The notes beneath the pieces are model-generated. The model did no database searches and had not been told where the DNA came from. It worked only from the letters and a program-made list of their open reading frames with translations. Shown here piece by piece: positions 1 to 7,877 of a stretch of DNA of 64,000 bases; positions within the stretch are counted from its first letter, which is position 1; each line of letters opens with the position of its first letter. Source of the DNA: AC-56 sp963702195. GTDB lineage: Bacteria; Actinomycetota; Thermoleophilia; Solirubrobacterales; 70-9. The stretch is taken from assembly GCA_963702195.1 (NCBI GenBank), contig OY969725.1, positions 2,542,001 to 2,606,000 of the forward strand. Direction: 5' to 3'. Both the position numbers and the translations under genes were made by a program.

Positions 1-1190
1 CGACGATCGCCCGCTTTCGCGTCCGCCACCAAGCCGCCCTCGCGGACCTCTTCGGCGGCGTCCTCGGCCTCTGCGCGAAGGCCGGGATCATCGACGTCGC
101 CGTCGTCGCGGTCGACGGCACCAAGCTCGCCGCCGATGCCTCCGACTCAGCGATCCGCACCTACGAGCAGATCGCCGCCGAGATCCTCGCCGAGGCGGGG
201 CGGATCGACGCCGCCGAGGACGAGCTCCACGGCGAGGCCCGCGGCGACGAGCTGCCCGAGGGGCTTCGCACGACCCACGGCCGCCGCGCGTGGCTTCGCG
301 AGGCCAAGGAGGAGCTCGAGCGCGAGCGGGCCGCAAGCCCCGAGCCGGTCCGGCGCGATCGCAGAGCGCGCCTTGAGACCTGCCGGCGCAGGCTGGCCGA
401 GGACTGGCGGGCCGAGCAGCGCGGAAACCGCACCTATGAGGCATGGCGGGCTCGCGGGGTCGCCGCCGACGGATCGCGCCGCATGGCCCCCGGCACGGCC
501 AAGCCCTTTGAGTCGCCTCCCAGGCCCGAGGGAAAGCTCAACACCACCGACCCCGACGCGCGGCGGATGAAGTTCGGGCGCAACTTCATGCCCGCCTACA
601 ACGCCCAAGCGGTGACCACCGAAGGCCAGATCATCGTTGCCGCCGAAGTCACCACGAAGGGCGGCGACTTCGAGGAGCTCGATCCGATGATCGCGGCGGC
701 CGAGCGCGAGCTTGAAACCGCCGGCGTCGCCGAGGACCCCGGGGTGGTCCTGGCCGACGCCGGCTACTGGTCAAACGACCACATCGACTCGCTTCGCGAG
801 CGCGGGATCACCCCGATCGTCGCCGCCGACACGACCCGAAACCGACCACGAAAGAACCGGCTCGGCGGGCCATACGACTTCATGCGAAGAGTGATCGCCT
901 CAGAGGCCGGCGGCGCGCTCTACTCCAAACGCCAGTGCATGGTCGAGCCGGTCTTCGCCCAGATCAAGACGAACCGGCGGATCGACCGCTTCAAACGACG
1001 AGGCCGGGCGGCGGCCCGCTCGGAATGGCGCCTGATCGCGGCTACTCACAACCTCCTGAAGCTCCACCGACACGAACTGGCGGCCGCAACACCCTGATCG
1101 GGGCCGAAAAGGCCCTGCCATTTTCAGATCAGCCCCGTTTTCGCCGCTGGGGCCCTTCGCGACCCCGCCTTTGCGCGACAGCCTCACGCG
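1..1190 (+). mobile_element. IS1182-like insertion sequence, right part only
   Basis: Defined by the transposase reading frame. The right boundary is a guess: non-coding sequence follows the stop at 1097 and a promoter-like element for the next gene starts at about 1192. The left end is outside the window. Confidence 0.5.
3..1097 (+). CDS. IS1182-type transposase, 5' truncated by the window
   Basis: DDE transposase of the IS1182/IS5-like group that moves its own insertion sequence. The frame is open from the first bases of the window, so the N-terminus lies outside; the usual internal ATG at 483 is not the real start. Visible family marks are the first catalytic Asp in VAVDGTKLAADAS near the start, a charged linker rich in Glu/Arg, the second Asp in VLADAGYWSN, and the catalytic Glu in the MVEPVFAQIK segment, followed by a basic C-terminus. 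The reading frame is intact in the visible part. The methyltransferase gene begins 133 bases downstream, so the right end of the element should lie between about 1098 and 1190, but without the left end its terminal repeat cannot be defined. Confidence 0.85.
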   Translation, partial: TIARFRVRHQAALADLFGGVLGLCAKAGIIDVAVVAVDGTKLAADASDSAIRTYEQIAAEILAEAGRIDAAEDELHGEARGDELPEGLRTTHGRRAWLREAKEELERERAASPEPVRRDRRARLETCRRRLAEDWRAEQRGNRTYEAWRARGVAADGSRRMAPGTAKPFESPPRPEGKLNTTDPDARRMKFGRNFMPAYNAQAVTTEGQIIVAAEVTTKGGDFEELDPMIAAAERELETAGVAEDPGVVLADAGYWSNDHIDSLRERGITPIVAADTTRNRPRKNRLGGPYDFMRRVIASEAGGALYSKRQCMVEPVFAQIKTNRRIDRFKRRGRAAARSEWRLIAATHNLLKLHRHELAAATP

Positions 1191-1191
1191 A

Positions 1192-1220
1192 TTGCGGCAG
1201 GCCGCGCGGCTGACTAGGCT
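1192..1220 (+). promoter_or_regulatory. Promoter-like -35/-10 pair for the methyltransferase
   Basis: TTGCGG at 1192-1197 and TAGGCT at 1215-1220 are separated by 17 bases, and the ATG lies 10 bases after the -10 hexamer, so the transcript would have a leader of only a few bases. This is the one promoter in the window where both hexamers are recognisable. Confidence 0.45.
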
Positions 1221-1230
1221 GAATGACGGC

Positions 1231-2070
1231 ATGAACCCCGGCGACTTCAAGAGTGCGAGCCTTACCGTGTGGGAGGCGATGGCACCGGGATGGGACGAAC
1301 GCCACGCCTACATCGAGGAGGTCGCTCGGCCGGTGACCGAACGGATGCTCGAGCGCCTCGAACCGTCCGCCGGAGAGACGATCCTCGATCTGGCGGCCGG
1401 GACGGGAGTCGTAGGGTTCTCAGCGGCCGGGCTGGTCGGACCGAGCGGCCGGGTGATCGTCAGCGACTTCGCCGGGGCCATGGTCGAGGTTGCTCGGCGC
1501 CGTGCACAGGAGCTGAGCCTCGAGAACGTCGAGTGCCGCACTCTCGACGCCGAGCATCTCGAGCTGCCGGACGACTCCGTCGACGGCGTGGTCTGCCGCT
1601 GGGGCTACATGCTGATGGTCGATCCCGGCGAGGCACTCCGAGAGACGCGCCGCGTGCTGCGAGCGGGTGGGCGGGTAGCGTGCGCTGTATTCGCGGGACC
1701 GGAGCAGAACCCGTGGGCCGCTCTACCGTCGCGTGTGCTTCACGAGCGCGGTCATATGCCGGCGCCGCAAGCCGGTGCGCCGGGAATCCTCGCGCTCGCC
1801 GATCGAGATCGCCTGCGCGATCTCTTCACCCAGGCGGGCTTTTCGGAGCCCGCGATCGACGACGTCAGCTTCGGATTCCGATTCGCAGGAGCGGACGAGT
1901 ACTGGGAATTCCTCAACACCGCCGCTGGCGCAATCGCGATGGTTCTCGACGGCCTGGGCGAGGAGGAGCGAGGGCGGATTCGCGAGGAGATGGCTGAGCA
2001 ACTCGGCACCTTCGGCGGGCCCGGAGACATCGAGCTGCCTGCCACCTCGCTCGTTGTCTCGACCTCCTAG
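1231..2070 (+). CDS. Class I SAM-dependent methyltransferase
   Basis: A 279-residue methyltransferase of the UbiE/Methyltransf_11 type. Motif I is ILDLAAGTGVVGF, with an acidic residue in VIVSDFAGAM that should bind the SAM ribose, and a later LRAGGRVACAVF strand typical of the fold. The substrate cannot be told from sequence. The frame is open upstream to 1171, but ATG 1231 is preferred because a promoter-like TTGCGG-17-TAGGCT pair ends just before it and because the protein then begins with the VWEAMAPGWDERH helix common in these enzymes. It stands alone between an insertion sequence and a tRNA-like element, so context gives no pathway. Confidence 0.8.
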   Translation: MNPGDFKSASLTVWEAMAPGWDERHAYIEEVARPVTERMLERLEPSAGETILDLAAGTGVVGFSAAGLVGPSGRVIVSDFAGAMVEVARRRAQELSLENVECRTLDAEHLELPDDSVDGVVCRWGYMLMVDPGEALRETRRVLRAGGRVACAVFAGPEQNPWAALPSRVLHERGHMPAPQAGAPGILALADRDRLRDLFTQAGFSEPAIDDVSFGFRFAGADEYWEFLNTAAGAIAMVLDGLGEEERGRIREEMAEQLGTFGGPGDIELPATSLVVSTS

Positions 2071-2099
2071 CGGGATCGGCGACGCCGGGCTGCGGCTTC

Positions 2100-2190
2100 G
2101 CGCGAGTTGCGACACTCGGCGCAGGGCGCGCAACGTTGAGGGCCTTGTGAGCTGAAACGGCTCGTGGAGGTTCGACTCCTCTTGGGCGCA
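2100..2190 (+). tRNA. tRNA-Leu(GAG)-like gene, 5' half degenerate; probable attachment site
   Basis: The 3' half is convincing: anticodon loop TTGAGGG (anticodon GAG), a class II variable arm GAGCTG-AAA-CGGCTC, T arm with loop TTCGACT at 2171-2177, acceptor 3' strand TGGGCGC and discriminator A, without encoded CCA. The D loop keeps GG. The 5' half is poor: acceptor strand GCGCGAG has two mismatches against TGGGCGC, and the anticodon stem has one C-C mismatch. This is what remains if an integrase used the 3' half of a tRNA gene, or a decaying tRNA copy. Whether it is functional is uncertain. Confidence 0.6.
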
Positions 2191-2196
2191 CTAGAA
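2188..2196 (+). repeat. Short direct repeat, left copy (candidate att core)
   Basis: GCACTAGAA at the 3' end of the tRNA-like sequence; the same nine bases recur at 4294-4302 beyond the integrase. Short enough to be chance. Confidence 0.25.
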
Positions 2197-2477
2197 AACC
2201 CCAGCAAATAGGCATACTTCGGTTCGAGACACAGTTCCGCGAGGGCGCCGCCTCGTAGGTGTCCAGGCCCCAAACTGGCCCCAATTTTCTCGGCGATGCA
2301 AGCCCAGACGCCAAGGAAGTCCCGCGAGACCTTCCGGTGGAAGCTTGAGCTGGTGACGTGCGGGTTATGAGCCACGCGAGCCGCCGCTGCTGCACCCCGC
2401 ATCGCTTCGGCATTTCTGCCGTTTCTGCCCTCAATTGGAGCCGGATTCGTCGTCCCGCCTGGTGCGGCTCGGTCTGG

Positions 2478-2927
2478 TCAGTTCGGCGGGGCTTTCGATC
2501 GCCCCCTCGTAAAGTCTCGGGCCACCAAAGCAGGTACTCCAAAGCCCACACCAGGTCTCGTCTCGGCAGTTGGCGAAGCTGCTCGGGCGTGGCCTCTGTA
2601 AGGAGCCGGTGGGATATTCGCGACAACCGCCTCCGGTGCCACGGCCGCCGAAGCCCGGAGAAAACGCCCGGCGGCCTCATCAAAATCCGGCGGTTCTCGG
2701 AAGCGATCAGAGCGCTCGATGAACCCGCCGAGGATGTCACGGAATCCGCTGAGCCCAGACCCGAAGTTCTCGAGTTGCCGAACAAATTGATCTTGCAGAT
2801 TCTCCGGCAGTTCAAAGACCCAGTTAGTGACCTCGTTCCCGCACTCCTCAAGGATCTCGCCGGCCAGCCAGGTTCCGACGAGCTTGGGAGGTAGCGATGG
2901 GACCGTTCGCCGCATCCGTGCTGTCAT
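2478..2927 (-). pseudogene. Unrecognised minus-strand ORF, apparently frameshifted
   Basis: From 2927 the minus strand reads a protein-like sequence (PPKLVGTWLAGEILEECGN, later FGSGLSGFRDILGGFIER) up to about 2610, after which that frame becomes arginine/proline-rich noise. A second minus frame then becomes protein-like across about 2500-2610 (TEATPEQLRQLPRRDLVWAL, LLWWPET). One indel near 2610 would join them into one protein. No family is recognised. The base composition between 2200 and 2900 is visibly less GC-rich than the flanks, which fits acquired DNA. If it is not a gene, 2191-2952 is a non-coding stretch inside the integrated element in which I see nothing else. Confidence 0.3.
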
Positions 2928-2952
2928 CAGACGAAGGGGGCAGACGCGAACT

Positions 2953-3138
2953 GTGGACGCATCCCTTCTGACCGCCGAGCAGGTCGCGGCACGCCTTCGC
3001 GTCCCGCGAACCTGGGTCTATCGTGCAGCCCGCGAGGGAAGCTTGCCGTCCGTACGGTGCGGGCGCTACCGTCGCTTTGATGCCGAGGACGTTGACCGCT
3101 GGATCGCGAAGCAGAAGGGGAGTCGCGATGTCGCGTAG
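2953..3138 (+). CDS. Excisionase-like helix-turn-helix protein
   Basis: A small DNA-binding protein of the MerR/excisionase HTH_17 type. The core LLTAEQVAARLRVPRTWVYR is the helix-turn-helix, followed by the wing-like SVRCGRYRRFDAEDVDRWI seen in Xis proteins. GTG 2953 is chosen because it leaves about 61 residues, the normal size, and follows a purine-rich GAAGGGGG; an in-frame ATG at 2827 would add 42 residues without family resemblance. It overlaps the integrase start by 11 bases, the usual xis-int arrangement, so it most likely directs excision of the element. Confidence 0.65.
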   Translation: MDASLLTAEQVAARLRVPRTWVYRAAREGSLPSVRCGRYRRFDAEDVDRWIAKQKGSRDVA

Positions 3139-4293
3139 GCCGACCGGCTTCTTGCGCACAGCGAAGCTTGCAGACGGCACCGAGGTTTGGCGCGCCCAGC
3201 TGAGGACCGCGGACGGCAAGCGGCCACAGCGAACGCTCGGCACGGTGTGGCGAAAGCGGAGCGTGCCGCCGCGAGACTTCCTCACAGAGAGACAGGCCAA
3301 GGCCAAGCTTCACGCAATCCTGGCCGGCGAGGACGAAACCGTTTCAGTCGCGCCGCGGCCCGGCTCCCACGTCACGCTCAAAGCTGCGGCGACCGAGTGG
3401 ATTCGCTGGAAGGAGGAGAGCAGGTGCCGCCCATCCACAATTCAGGACTACCGAGCCGAGTTGGGGCATCTCCACACGGAGTTCGGCGAAAACACGCCGC
3501 TTGCCTCCATCACGACAGGGCGGATTGAGGCCTGGAAGCGCCGTGTCATCGCTGAGGGTCGGCTGAGCGACCGCACGATCAATAAGCGTCTGCAGCAACT
3601 CGGGTCTATCTTCCGGCACGCGCAGCGGCTCCACGCGTTGTCATCCAATCCGGTCGCAGACACCGAGCGCCTGCCGGAGCGCCGCTCTGGCGACTTCGAT
3701 GTGCTCGATCCCAGCGAGGTCGAGCTTCTCGCGGCCGACGCGGCGAGCGAACAGGACGCGGTGATCTTCACGGTGGCCGCCTTCACGGGCCTTCGGCTCG
3801 GGGAGTTGCTTGCGCTGAGATGGGTCGATGTCGACCGGGACTTGCGCCTAGTCCATGTGCGCCGGAGCTTCACCCGCGGCATCGAGGGTCCGCCGAAGTC
3901 AGGCCGAGTCCGGTCCGTGCCGCTCGTGGACCAGGCGGGAACAGCGCTCGACAAGCTGAGCCGGCGTGAGCGATGGACGGGCGACAACGATCTCGTGTTC
4001 GTGAACGCGGTGGGCGATCACATCGAGCGCTCCACTTTGCGACGGCGCTACGTCGCGGCGCTCGGGCGGGCCGGACTCAAGCAGCTTCGATTTCACGACC
4101 TCCGACACACATTCGGGACTCTGCCGTGCAAGCTTTCCCGCTGACGGACGTCAAGGCCTACATGGGGCACGCGGACATTCAGACGACCATGCGCTATGTG
4201 CACCACGTCCCGCAGCATGACGCCGCCGATCGGCTCAGCCACCTGCTTCGGGAGCGCAGCGAGGCTGCCGTTGGGTGCACGACGGGTGCATCG

Positions 4294-4302
4294 GCACTAG
4301 AA
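4294..4302 (+). repeat. Short direct repeat, right copy (candidate att core)
   Basis: GCACTAGAA, identical to 2188-2196. Together the two copies would bracket the excisionase/integrase module of about 2.1 kb. Confidence 0.25.
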
Positions 4303-4315
4303 CGCACGGAGCGCG

Positions 4316-4335
4316 TAGCGGCGGAAACCGCGCTA
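4316..4335. terminator. Hairpin between integrase remnant and DUF59 gene
   Basis: TAGCG-(G)-CGG, loop AAA, CCGCGCTA: an eight-pair stem with one bulged G. No T-run follows, so a terminator role is only suggested by its position between convergent genes. Confidence 0.25.
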
Positions 4336-4354
4336 GAGCAGGGGAATGCGTCCC

Positions 4355-4672
4355 TCAGTACCCCAGCGCGAACTTCGCGTCCTCGGACATCATGTCCGGG
4401 GTCCACGGCGGGTCGAAGACCATCTTCGGATAGACGCTCTCGACCCCGTCGATCTCGCTCACGAACTCCTTCATCTGCTCGGAGACCTGCGGGCCGATCG
4501 GGCAGCCGGGATACGTGAGCGTGAAGGTCACGTAGACGTCGGCGTCCTTGACCTCGACGTCGTAGACGAGCCCCAGCGAGACGAAGTCGAGCCCGAGCTC
4601 GGGGTCGATGACCTCCTCCAGCGCCTCGTAGACGTTGTCCTGCGTAACCGTCGCGGTGTCCTCGCCGGCCAT
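4355..4672 (-). CDS. DUF59/MIP18-family iron-sulfur assembly protein (SufT/PaaD-like)
   Basis: A 105-residue DUF59 protein. Members act in Fe-S cluster maturation (SufT) or as PaaD-like accessory factors. The family pattern is clear: the N-terminal helix with ALEEVIDPELGLDFVSLGLV, the strand VYVTFTLTYPGCPIG with the conserved Cys, and FDPPWTPDMMSEDAKFALGY at the end. ATG 4672 is preferred to the upstream GTG 4699 because family members begin close to the conserved helix. No other suf genes are adjacent. It is divergent from fxsA across about 45 bases, so the promoters are shared or overlapping. Confidence 0.85.
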   Translation of the reverse strand: MAGEDTATVTQDNVYEALEEVIDPELGLDFVSLGLVYDVEVKDADVYVTFTLTYPGCPIGPQVSEQMKEFVSEIDGVESVYPKMVFDPPWTPDMMSEDAKFALGY

Positions 4673-4699
4673 GGGGTCATCGTAGCGAGAGGCGCTCAC

Positions 4700-4705
4700 T
4701 ACGCT
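4700..4705 (+). promoter_or_regulatory. -10-like hexamer for fxsA
   Basis: TACGCT, 11 bases before ATG 4717; no convincing -35. One member of the near-leaderless promoter pattern seen through the window. Confidence 0.3.
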
Positions 4706-4716
4706 TGACAGTCCCC

Positions 4717-5241
4717 ATGGCTTTGCTTCTCGTCGCCTTTTTCATCGTCCTCCCGATTGCCGAGATCTACGTGATCATCAAGGTCGGCGAGGCGATCGGC
4801 GTGCTGCCGACAATCGCCCTGCTGATCCTCGACGGGTTCCTCGGCGCGGCGATCCTGCGCCACCAGGGGCGGACCGCCTGGCGGCGCTTCAACGAGGCTG
4901 TCGGCGCCGGGAAGATCCCGACGCGCGAGGTGTTCGACGGCGCGATGGTGATCGTGGGTGGGGCGTTCCTCCTGGCGCCGGGATTCATCACCGACGTCAT
5001 CGGGCTGCTACTGCTGATGCCGCCGACCCGCGCGCTGTTCCGCGGCATCGCGACCAAGCTTGCGCTCGGGCGCGCCGCGTTCGCCGTGCGCTCGGTCAAG
5101 TGGGGGTCGAGGGCGCACGAGAGCTATCGCGGGGCCCGCTCCACCGCTCCGCAGCGCGGCTACGACTACGAGGGGAGCGCCCGCGAGGTCCCCGACAACG
5201 AGCGCGAATTGCCACGCCCGAGGACAGATGCCGAATCTTGA
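4717..5241 (+). CDS. fxsA: FxsA family membrane protein
   Basis: A 174-residue FxsA-type inner membrane protein. In E. coli FxsA interferes with F-exclusion of phage T7; the normal role is unknown. The sequence has the expected membrane segments: LLLVAFFIVLPIAEIYVII at the N-terminus, a second hydrophobic stretch at VLPTIALLILDGFLGA, a conserved REVFDGAMVIVGGAFLLAPGF loop/helix and a third stretch FITDVIGLLLLMPPTR. The C-terminus is polar and variable. ATG 4717 is used instead of the in-frame TTG 4705 because the hydrophobic helix starts immediately after it. The next gene overlaps its 3' end by 14 bases. Confidence 0.85.
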   Translation: MALLLVAFFIVLPIAEIYVIIKVGEAIGVLPTIALLILDGFLGAAILRHQGRTAWRRFNEAVGAGKIPTREVFDGAMVIVGGAFLLAPGFITDVIGLLLLMPPTRALFRGIATKLALGRAAFAVRSVKWGSRAHESYRGARSTAPQRGYDYEGSAREVPDNERELPRPRTDAES

Positions 5242-5737
5242 GCCGGTCATGATCGCCGTCGAGCTCGGCGGCGGCGAGGGGGCGCGCCTGCGATGGGCGC
5301 CGCGGCCGGCGGATGAGGCGAACGGATCCTCGCCGCCCTCGCCATGGGAGCTCGAGGCGGAGCCGGATTGGCGCCGGCTCGACAGCATCCGGCTGGTATC
5401 CGCGCTCTTCGACGACGGCGGCGCGCTGGGCGTGGTCGCCCTGCGGCCGCAGGGCGCCCGGGGGCACGACTCAGACGTCGTGGCGGCCCGGCTGGTGGAC
5501 GCCGAGGGCGAGCAGGTCACGGCATCGGAGGCGCTCGTCTCCGTGGAGTACGACGCCGAGGGCGCGCCGCGCCGCCTCGGGCTCGAGCTCTGGACGGACC
5601 CCGACTCCTCACCCCTGCGCGTCGCCGCCGATCGCGCGACCGACGCCGGCCCACGGGGCGACCAGTCGACTTCGATGCGGTTTCGCCTCGACGGAATCAG
5701 CGGCCTCGGCCTCTATGAGGTCCTCCGCCCGTCGTGA
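5228..5737 (+). CDS. Conserved-looking protein of unknown function
   Basis: A 169-residue protein that I do not recognise. It is acidic, has no membrane segment or signal peptide and reads as alternating strands (IAVELGGGEGARLRW, SIRLVSALFDDGGALGVVAL, RRLGLELWTDP), suggesting a beta-rich fold. ATG 5228 overlaps fxsA by 14 bases; ATG 5249 is an alternative start. The stop overlaps the GTG of the HAD gene, so fxsA, this gene and the HAD hydrolase form one transcription unit. Codon use matches its neighbours, which supports a real gene. Confidence 0.6.
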   Translation: MPNLEPVMIAVELGGGEGARLRWAPRPADEANGSSPPSPWELEAEPDWRRLDSIRLVSALFDDGGALGVVALRPQGARGHDSDVVAARLVDAEGEQVTASEALVSVEYDAEGAPRRLGLELWTDPDSSPLRVAADRATDAGPRGDQSTSMRFRLDGISGLGLYEVLRPS

Positions 5738-6396
5738 GCGCCTCCGCCCCCGTCAAGGCCGTGATCTCCGACTTCGGGGGTGTCCTGACGACGCCCCTCC
5801 TCAATTCGTTCGGCGCGATCCAGGACGAGATCGGGATCGAGGCGGGCATGCTGGGCCGCGCGATGCAGCGCATCGCCGAGCGGGACGGCGAGCATCCGCT
5901 CTACGAGCTCGAGCGCGGCCGCATCACCGAGACCGAATTCCTGGGCGCGCTGCGACACGAGCTCGGGGCCGACCTGGGCCACGAGCCGGAGATGCACCGC
6001 TTCGCCGACGTCTACTTCGAGGCGCTGGACGTCAACGAGCCGATGATCGGGGTGATGCGCGAGGCGCGCTCACGCGGCTACCGGATGGCCCTGCTCACCA
6101 ACAACGTGCGGGAGTGGGAGCCCCACTGGCGCGCGATGCTCCCCGTCGACGAGATCTTCGAGGTCATCGTGGACTCGGCGTACGTGGGCCTGCGAAAGCC
6201 CGAGCCCGAGATCTACGAGCTGACGGTCGAGCGCCTTGGCGACGGTCTGGCGGCATCGGACTGCCTCTTCATCGACGACGTGGAGGTGAACATCGACGCC
6301 GCCCGCGAGCTCGGCATGCAAGCGGTCCATTTCCGCGACAACGAGCAGGCGATCCCGGAGATCGAAGCAGCGCTCGACAGCGGGCCCCAGTCCTGA
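5734..6396 (+). CDS. HAD-IA family hydrolase
   Basis: A 220-residue haloacid-dehalogenase-fold phosphatase. Motif I is ISDFGGVLTTP, the DFGG variant common in the subgroup that resembles the N-terminal phosphatase of soluble epoxide hydrolase. Motif II is ALLTNN, motif III contains the Lys of LRKPEPEIYE and motif IV is CLFIDDVEVNIDAA with the paired Asp residues. An alpha-helical cap lies between motifs I and II. Note that the second Asp of the usual DxD is Gly here, as in that subgroup. GTG 5734 overlaps the preceding stop in a GTGA junction, showing translational coupling. Substrate unknown. Confidence 0.8.
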   Translation: MSASAPVKAVISDFGGVLTTPLLNSFGAIQDEIGIEAGMLGRAMQRIAERDGEHPLYELERGRITETEFLGALRHELGADLGHEPEMHRFADVYFEALDVNEPMIGVMREARSRGYRMALLTNNVREWEPHWRAMLPVDEIFEVIVDSAYVGLRKPEPEIYELTVERLGDGLAASDCLFIDDVEVNIDAARELGMQAVHFRDNEQAIPEIEAALDSGPQS

Positions 6397-6484
6397 GGCC
6401 AACCGACCGCCGGCGGACAGGGGCCGCCAGGTCGATCTCGCTTTCTTGGCGCCCCCGGGCGTGCGAGCGCCGACCCTGTACTTA

Positions 6485-6501
6485 GTCGGCGTATGGCCGA
6501 C
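6485..6501. terminator. Hairpin between convergent genes
   Basis: GTCGGC, loop GTATG, GCCGAC lies in the 224-base gap between the HAD gene and the minus-strand fusion gene. There is no T-run. Nothing else is evident in that gap. Confidence 0.25.
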
Positions 6502-6620
6502 AAACGACAGGCTCGGTAGCGGGGCGCGATGCCGAGACCGTGAGAACGCGCGTTGATCTCGATTCGCTCCACCGGCATCAGTCTTCGTGACCTGCGAGTG
6601 CAAACGCATCAGCGGGCCCT

Positions 6621-7751
6621 TCACAGGCGCTTCTCGAACCAGTACGCGGCGAGCTCGTTGCCGTTGTAGTCGGGGATCTCCACATAGCCGCGCGAGCGAA
6701 AGAGCCCGAGCGCCGCCGGCTGGCGCGGCCCGGTGTCCAGGCGCACCGTGCGATATCCGGCGCCTGCGGCCAGCCGCTCGAGATCATCAAGGAGGCGTGA
6801 TCCGATCCCCTTGCGTCGCACCCCACTGGAGACGTATAGCCGCTTGATTTCCGCCGCCCCGTCACTCAGCGCCCGAAGGCCGCCGCAGCCGGCGGCCTCG
6901 CCGTCGAGCTCCGCGACGAGGCACCGGCCATGCGGGGGGTCGAAATCGGAGGTGGCGACCGCGGAGCCTTGTTCCTGACCCTGAGCGCCGGGATACACCT
7001 GACTCGCCTCCCGATCGCACTCCGCGAGCAATCGCTGAACCGACGAAGCCGAGAAGCTCGCCTGCTTGGTGACCAGCGACGACCCGGCACGCGTCGCCTC
7101 TCCCCAGAAGAACGGCCCCGTTGACGTCCGCGTCACCACGATCCGCCACCCGAGCCTCTCCAGCTGCCGCTCGAGCTCCGCCGGCGTCAGGGGGACCTTG
7201 ACGATCCGGTGGGCACTTCCATCGTTGAGGCGCCGACGGACCACAAACCCCCGCTCGCCCGCTATGAGCTCGTCCTCTGTGCGGTATCCATCGTCGACGA
7301 AGAAGACCCGTCCACCGGGCTTCAGGCAACGGAAGACCATGGACCAGAACTCACCGAAGCGGTCCGGCGGAACGTGAGAGAGCCACAAGCCGAAGAACAC
7401 GACGTCGTAAGGGCGATCCGGCTCCCACCCGAAGATGTCCGCGCACACGAACCGCACACGCTCGCCCTCGAGCCGGGAGCGGGCGATCGCCAGCATCTCC
7501 GTAGAGGCGTCGACGCAGGTGACGCTGTGCGCGTGCTCGAGCAGGTGCGGCGTCCACGTTCCCGGACCGCAGGCGAGCTCGAGCACATCCCCACGCGGCT
7601 CAAAGGACGTGAGGCCCGCGGCAATCTCTTTGGCGCTCGCCGCCCCGTCCGGGAGTGCGTGATCCCCGTATTCGGCCGCTACCGCTCGATAGTAGGCGCG
7701 CTGCTCGCTGAGCAGCCGATCGTCATCACCGGAGGCTCTGGCGTGATCCAC
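6621..7751 (-). CDS. SAM methyltransferase - GNAT acetyltransferase fusion
   Basis: One uninterrupted 376-residue frame carries two enzymes. Residues about 15-240 are a class I methyltransferase: motif I DVLELACGPGTWTPHLL, then SVTCVDASTEMLAIA, and LKPGGRVFFVDDGYRTEDE. Residues about 250-376 are a GNAT N-acetyltransferase: CLVAELDGEAAGCGGLR, the EIKRLYVSSGVRRKGIGSRL acetyl-CoA loop (RxxGxG) and ALGLFRSRGYVEIPDYNGN. Each domain has near-normal length, so neither is truncated. Possible substrates are unknown; both domain types often act on small molecules or antibiotics. It lies downstream of potC on the same strand with a 126-base gap and is convergent with the HAD gene. A loss of a stop codon between two former neighbours is the simplest origin. 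Confidence 0.8.
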   Translation of the reverse strand: MDHARASGDDDRLLSEQRAYYRAVAAEYGDHALPDGAASAKEIAAGLTSFEPRGDVLELACGPGTWTPHLLEHAHSVTCVDASTEMLAIARSRLEGERVRFVCADIFGWEPDRPYDVVFFGLWLSHVPPDRFGEFWSMVFRCLKPGGRVFFVDDGYRTEDELIAGERGFVVRRRLNDGSAHRIVKVPLTPAELERQLERLGWRIVVTRTSTGPFFWGEATRAGSSLVTKQASFSASSVQRLLAECDREASQVYPGAQGQEQGSAVATSDFDPPHGRCLVAELDGEAAGCGGLRALSDGAAEIKRLYVSSGVRRKGIGSRLLDDLERLAAGAGYRTVRLDTGPRQPAALGLFRSRGYVEIPDYNGNELAAYWFEKRL

Positions 7752-7877
7752 GCTCGGATCGTAGAACGCGACCGCGTGGCGACACTCGACCGCGAGGGGT
7801 TCCCTGATGTGACCCGTTGTGGTTCCTCCGGTCCGATGCGAACACGCCGAAGGCGGCGAGCAATCGCATGCGCGATG

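Larger units (their letters stand above)
3128..4518 (+). pseudogene. Tyrosine-type integrase, frameshifted before the catalytic Tyr
   Basis: Phage-type tyrosine recombinase. The intact part (3128-4144, 338 residues, SD AAGGGGAG before ATG 3128) has an N-terminal Arm-binding/SAM-like region and the catalytic Arg in FTGLRLGELLALRW and HDLRHTFGT. It then stops prematurely with the residues PCKLSR. The missing C-terminus, AVQAFPLTDVKAYMGH followed by QTTMRYVHH with the nucleophilic Tyr, continues at once in the next frame. Restoring one G near 4124 (reading GTLAVQAF) rejoins the two. The continued frame runs to 4518, antisense into the DUF59 gene, so the original stop may also be lost. As read, the enzyme lacks its nucleophile; a sequencing error is the alternative. 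Confidence 0.8.

Noticed and set aside
1913..2402. Minus-strand frames reading RPRGVEPPRA and SRTSTSRFSSQGPQ across the tRNA-like sequence
   Set aside because: This translation pattern is the common false protein produced by reading a tRNA-Leu gene backwards; it supports the tRNA call instead.
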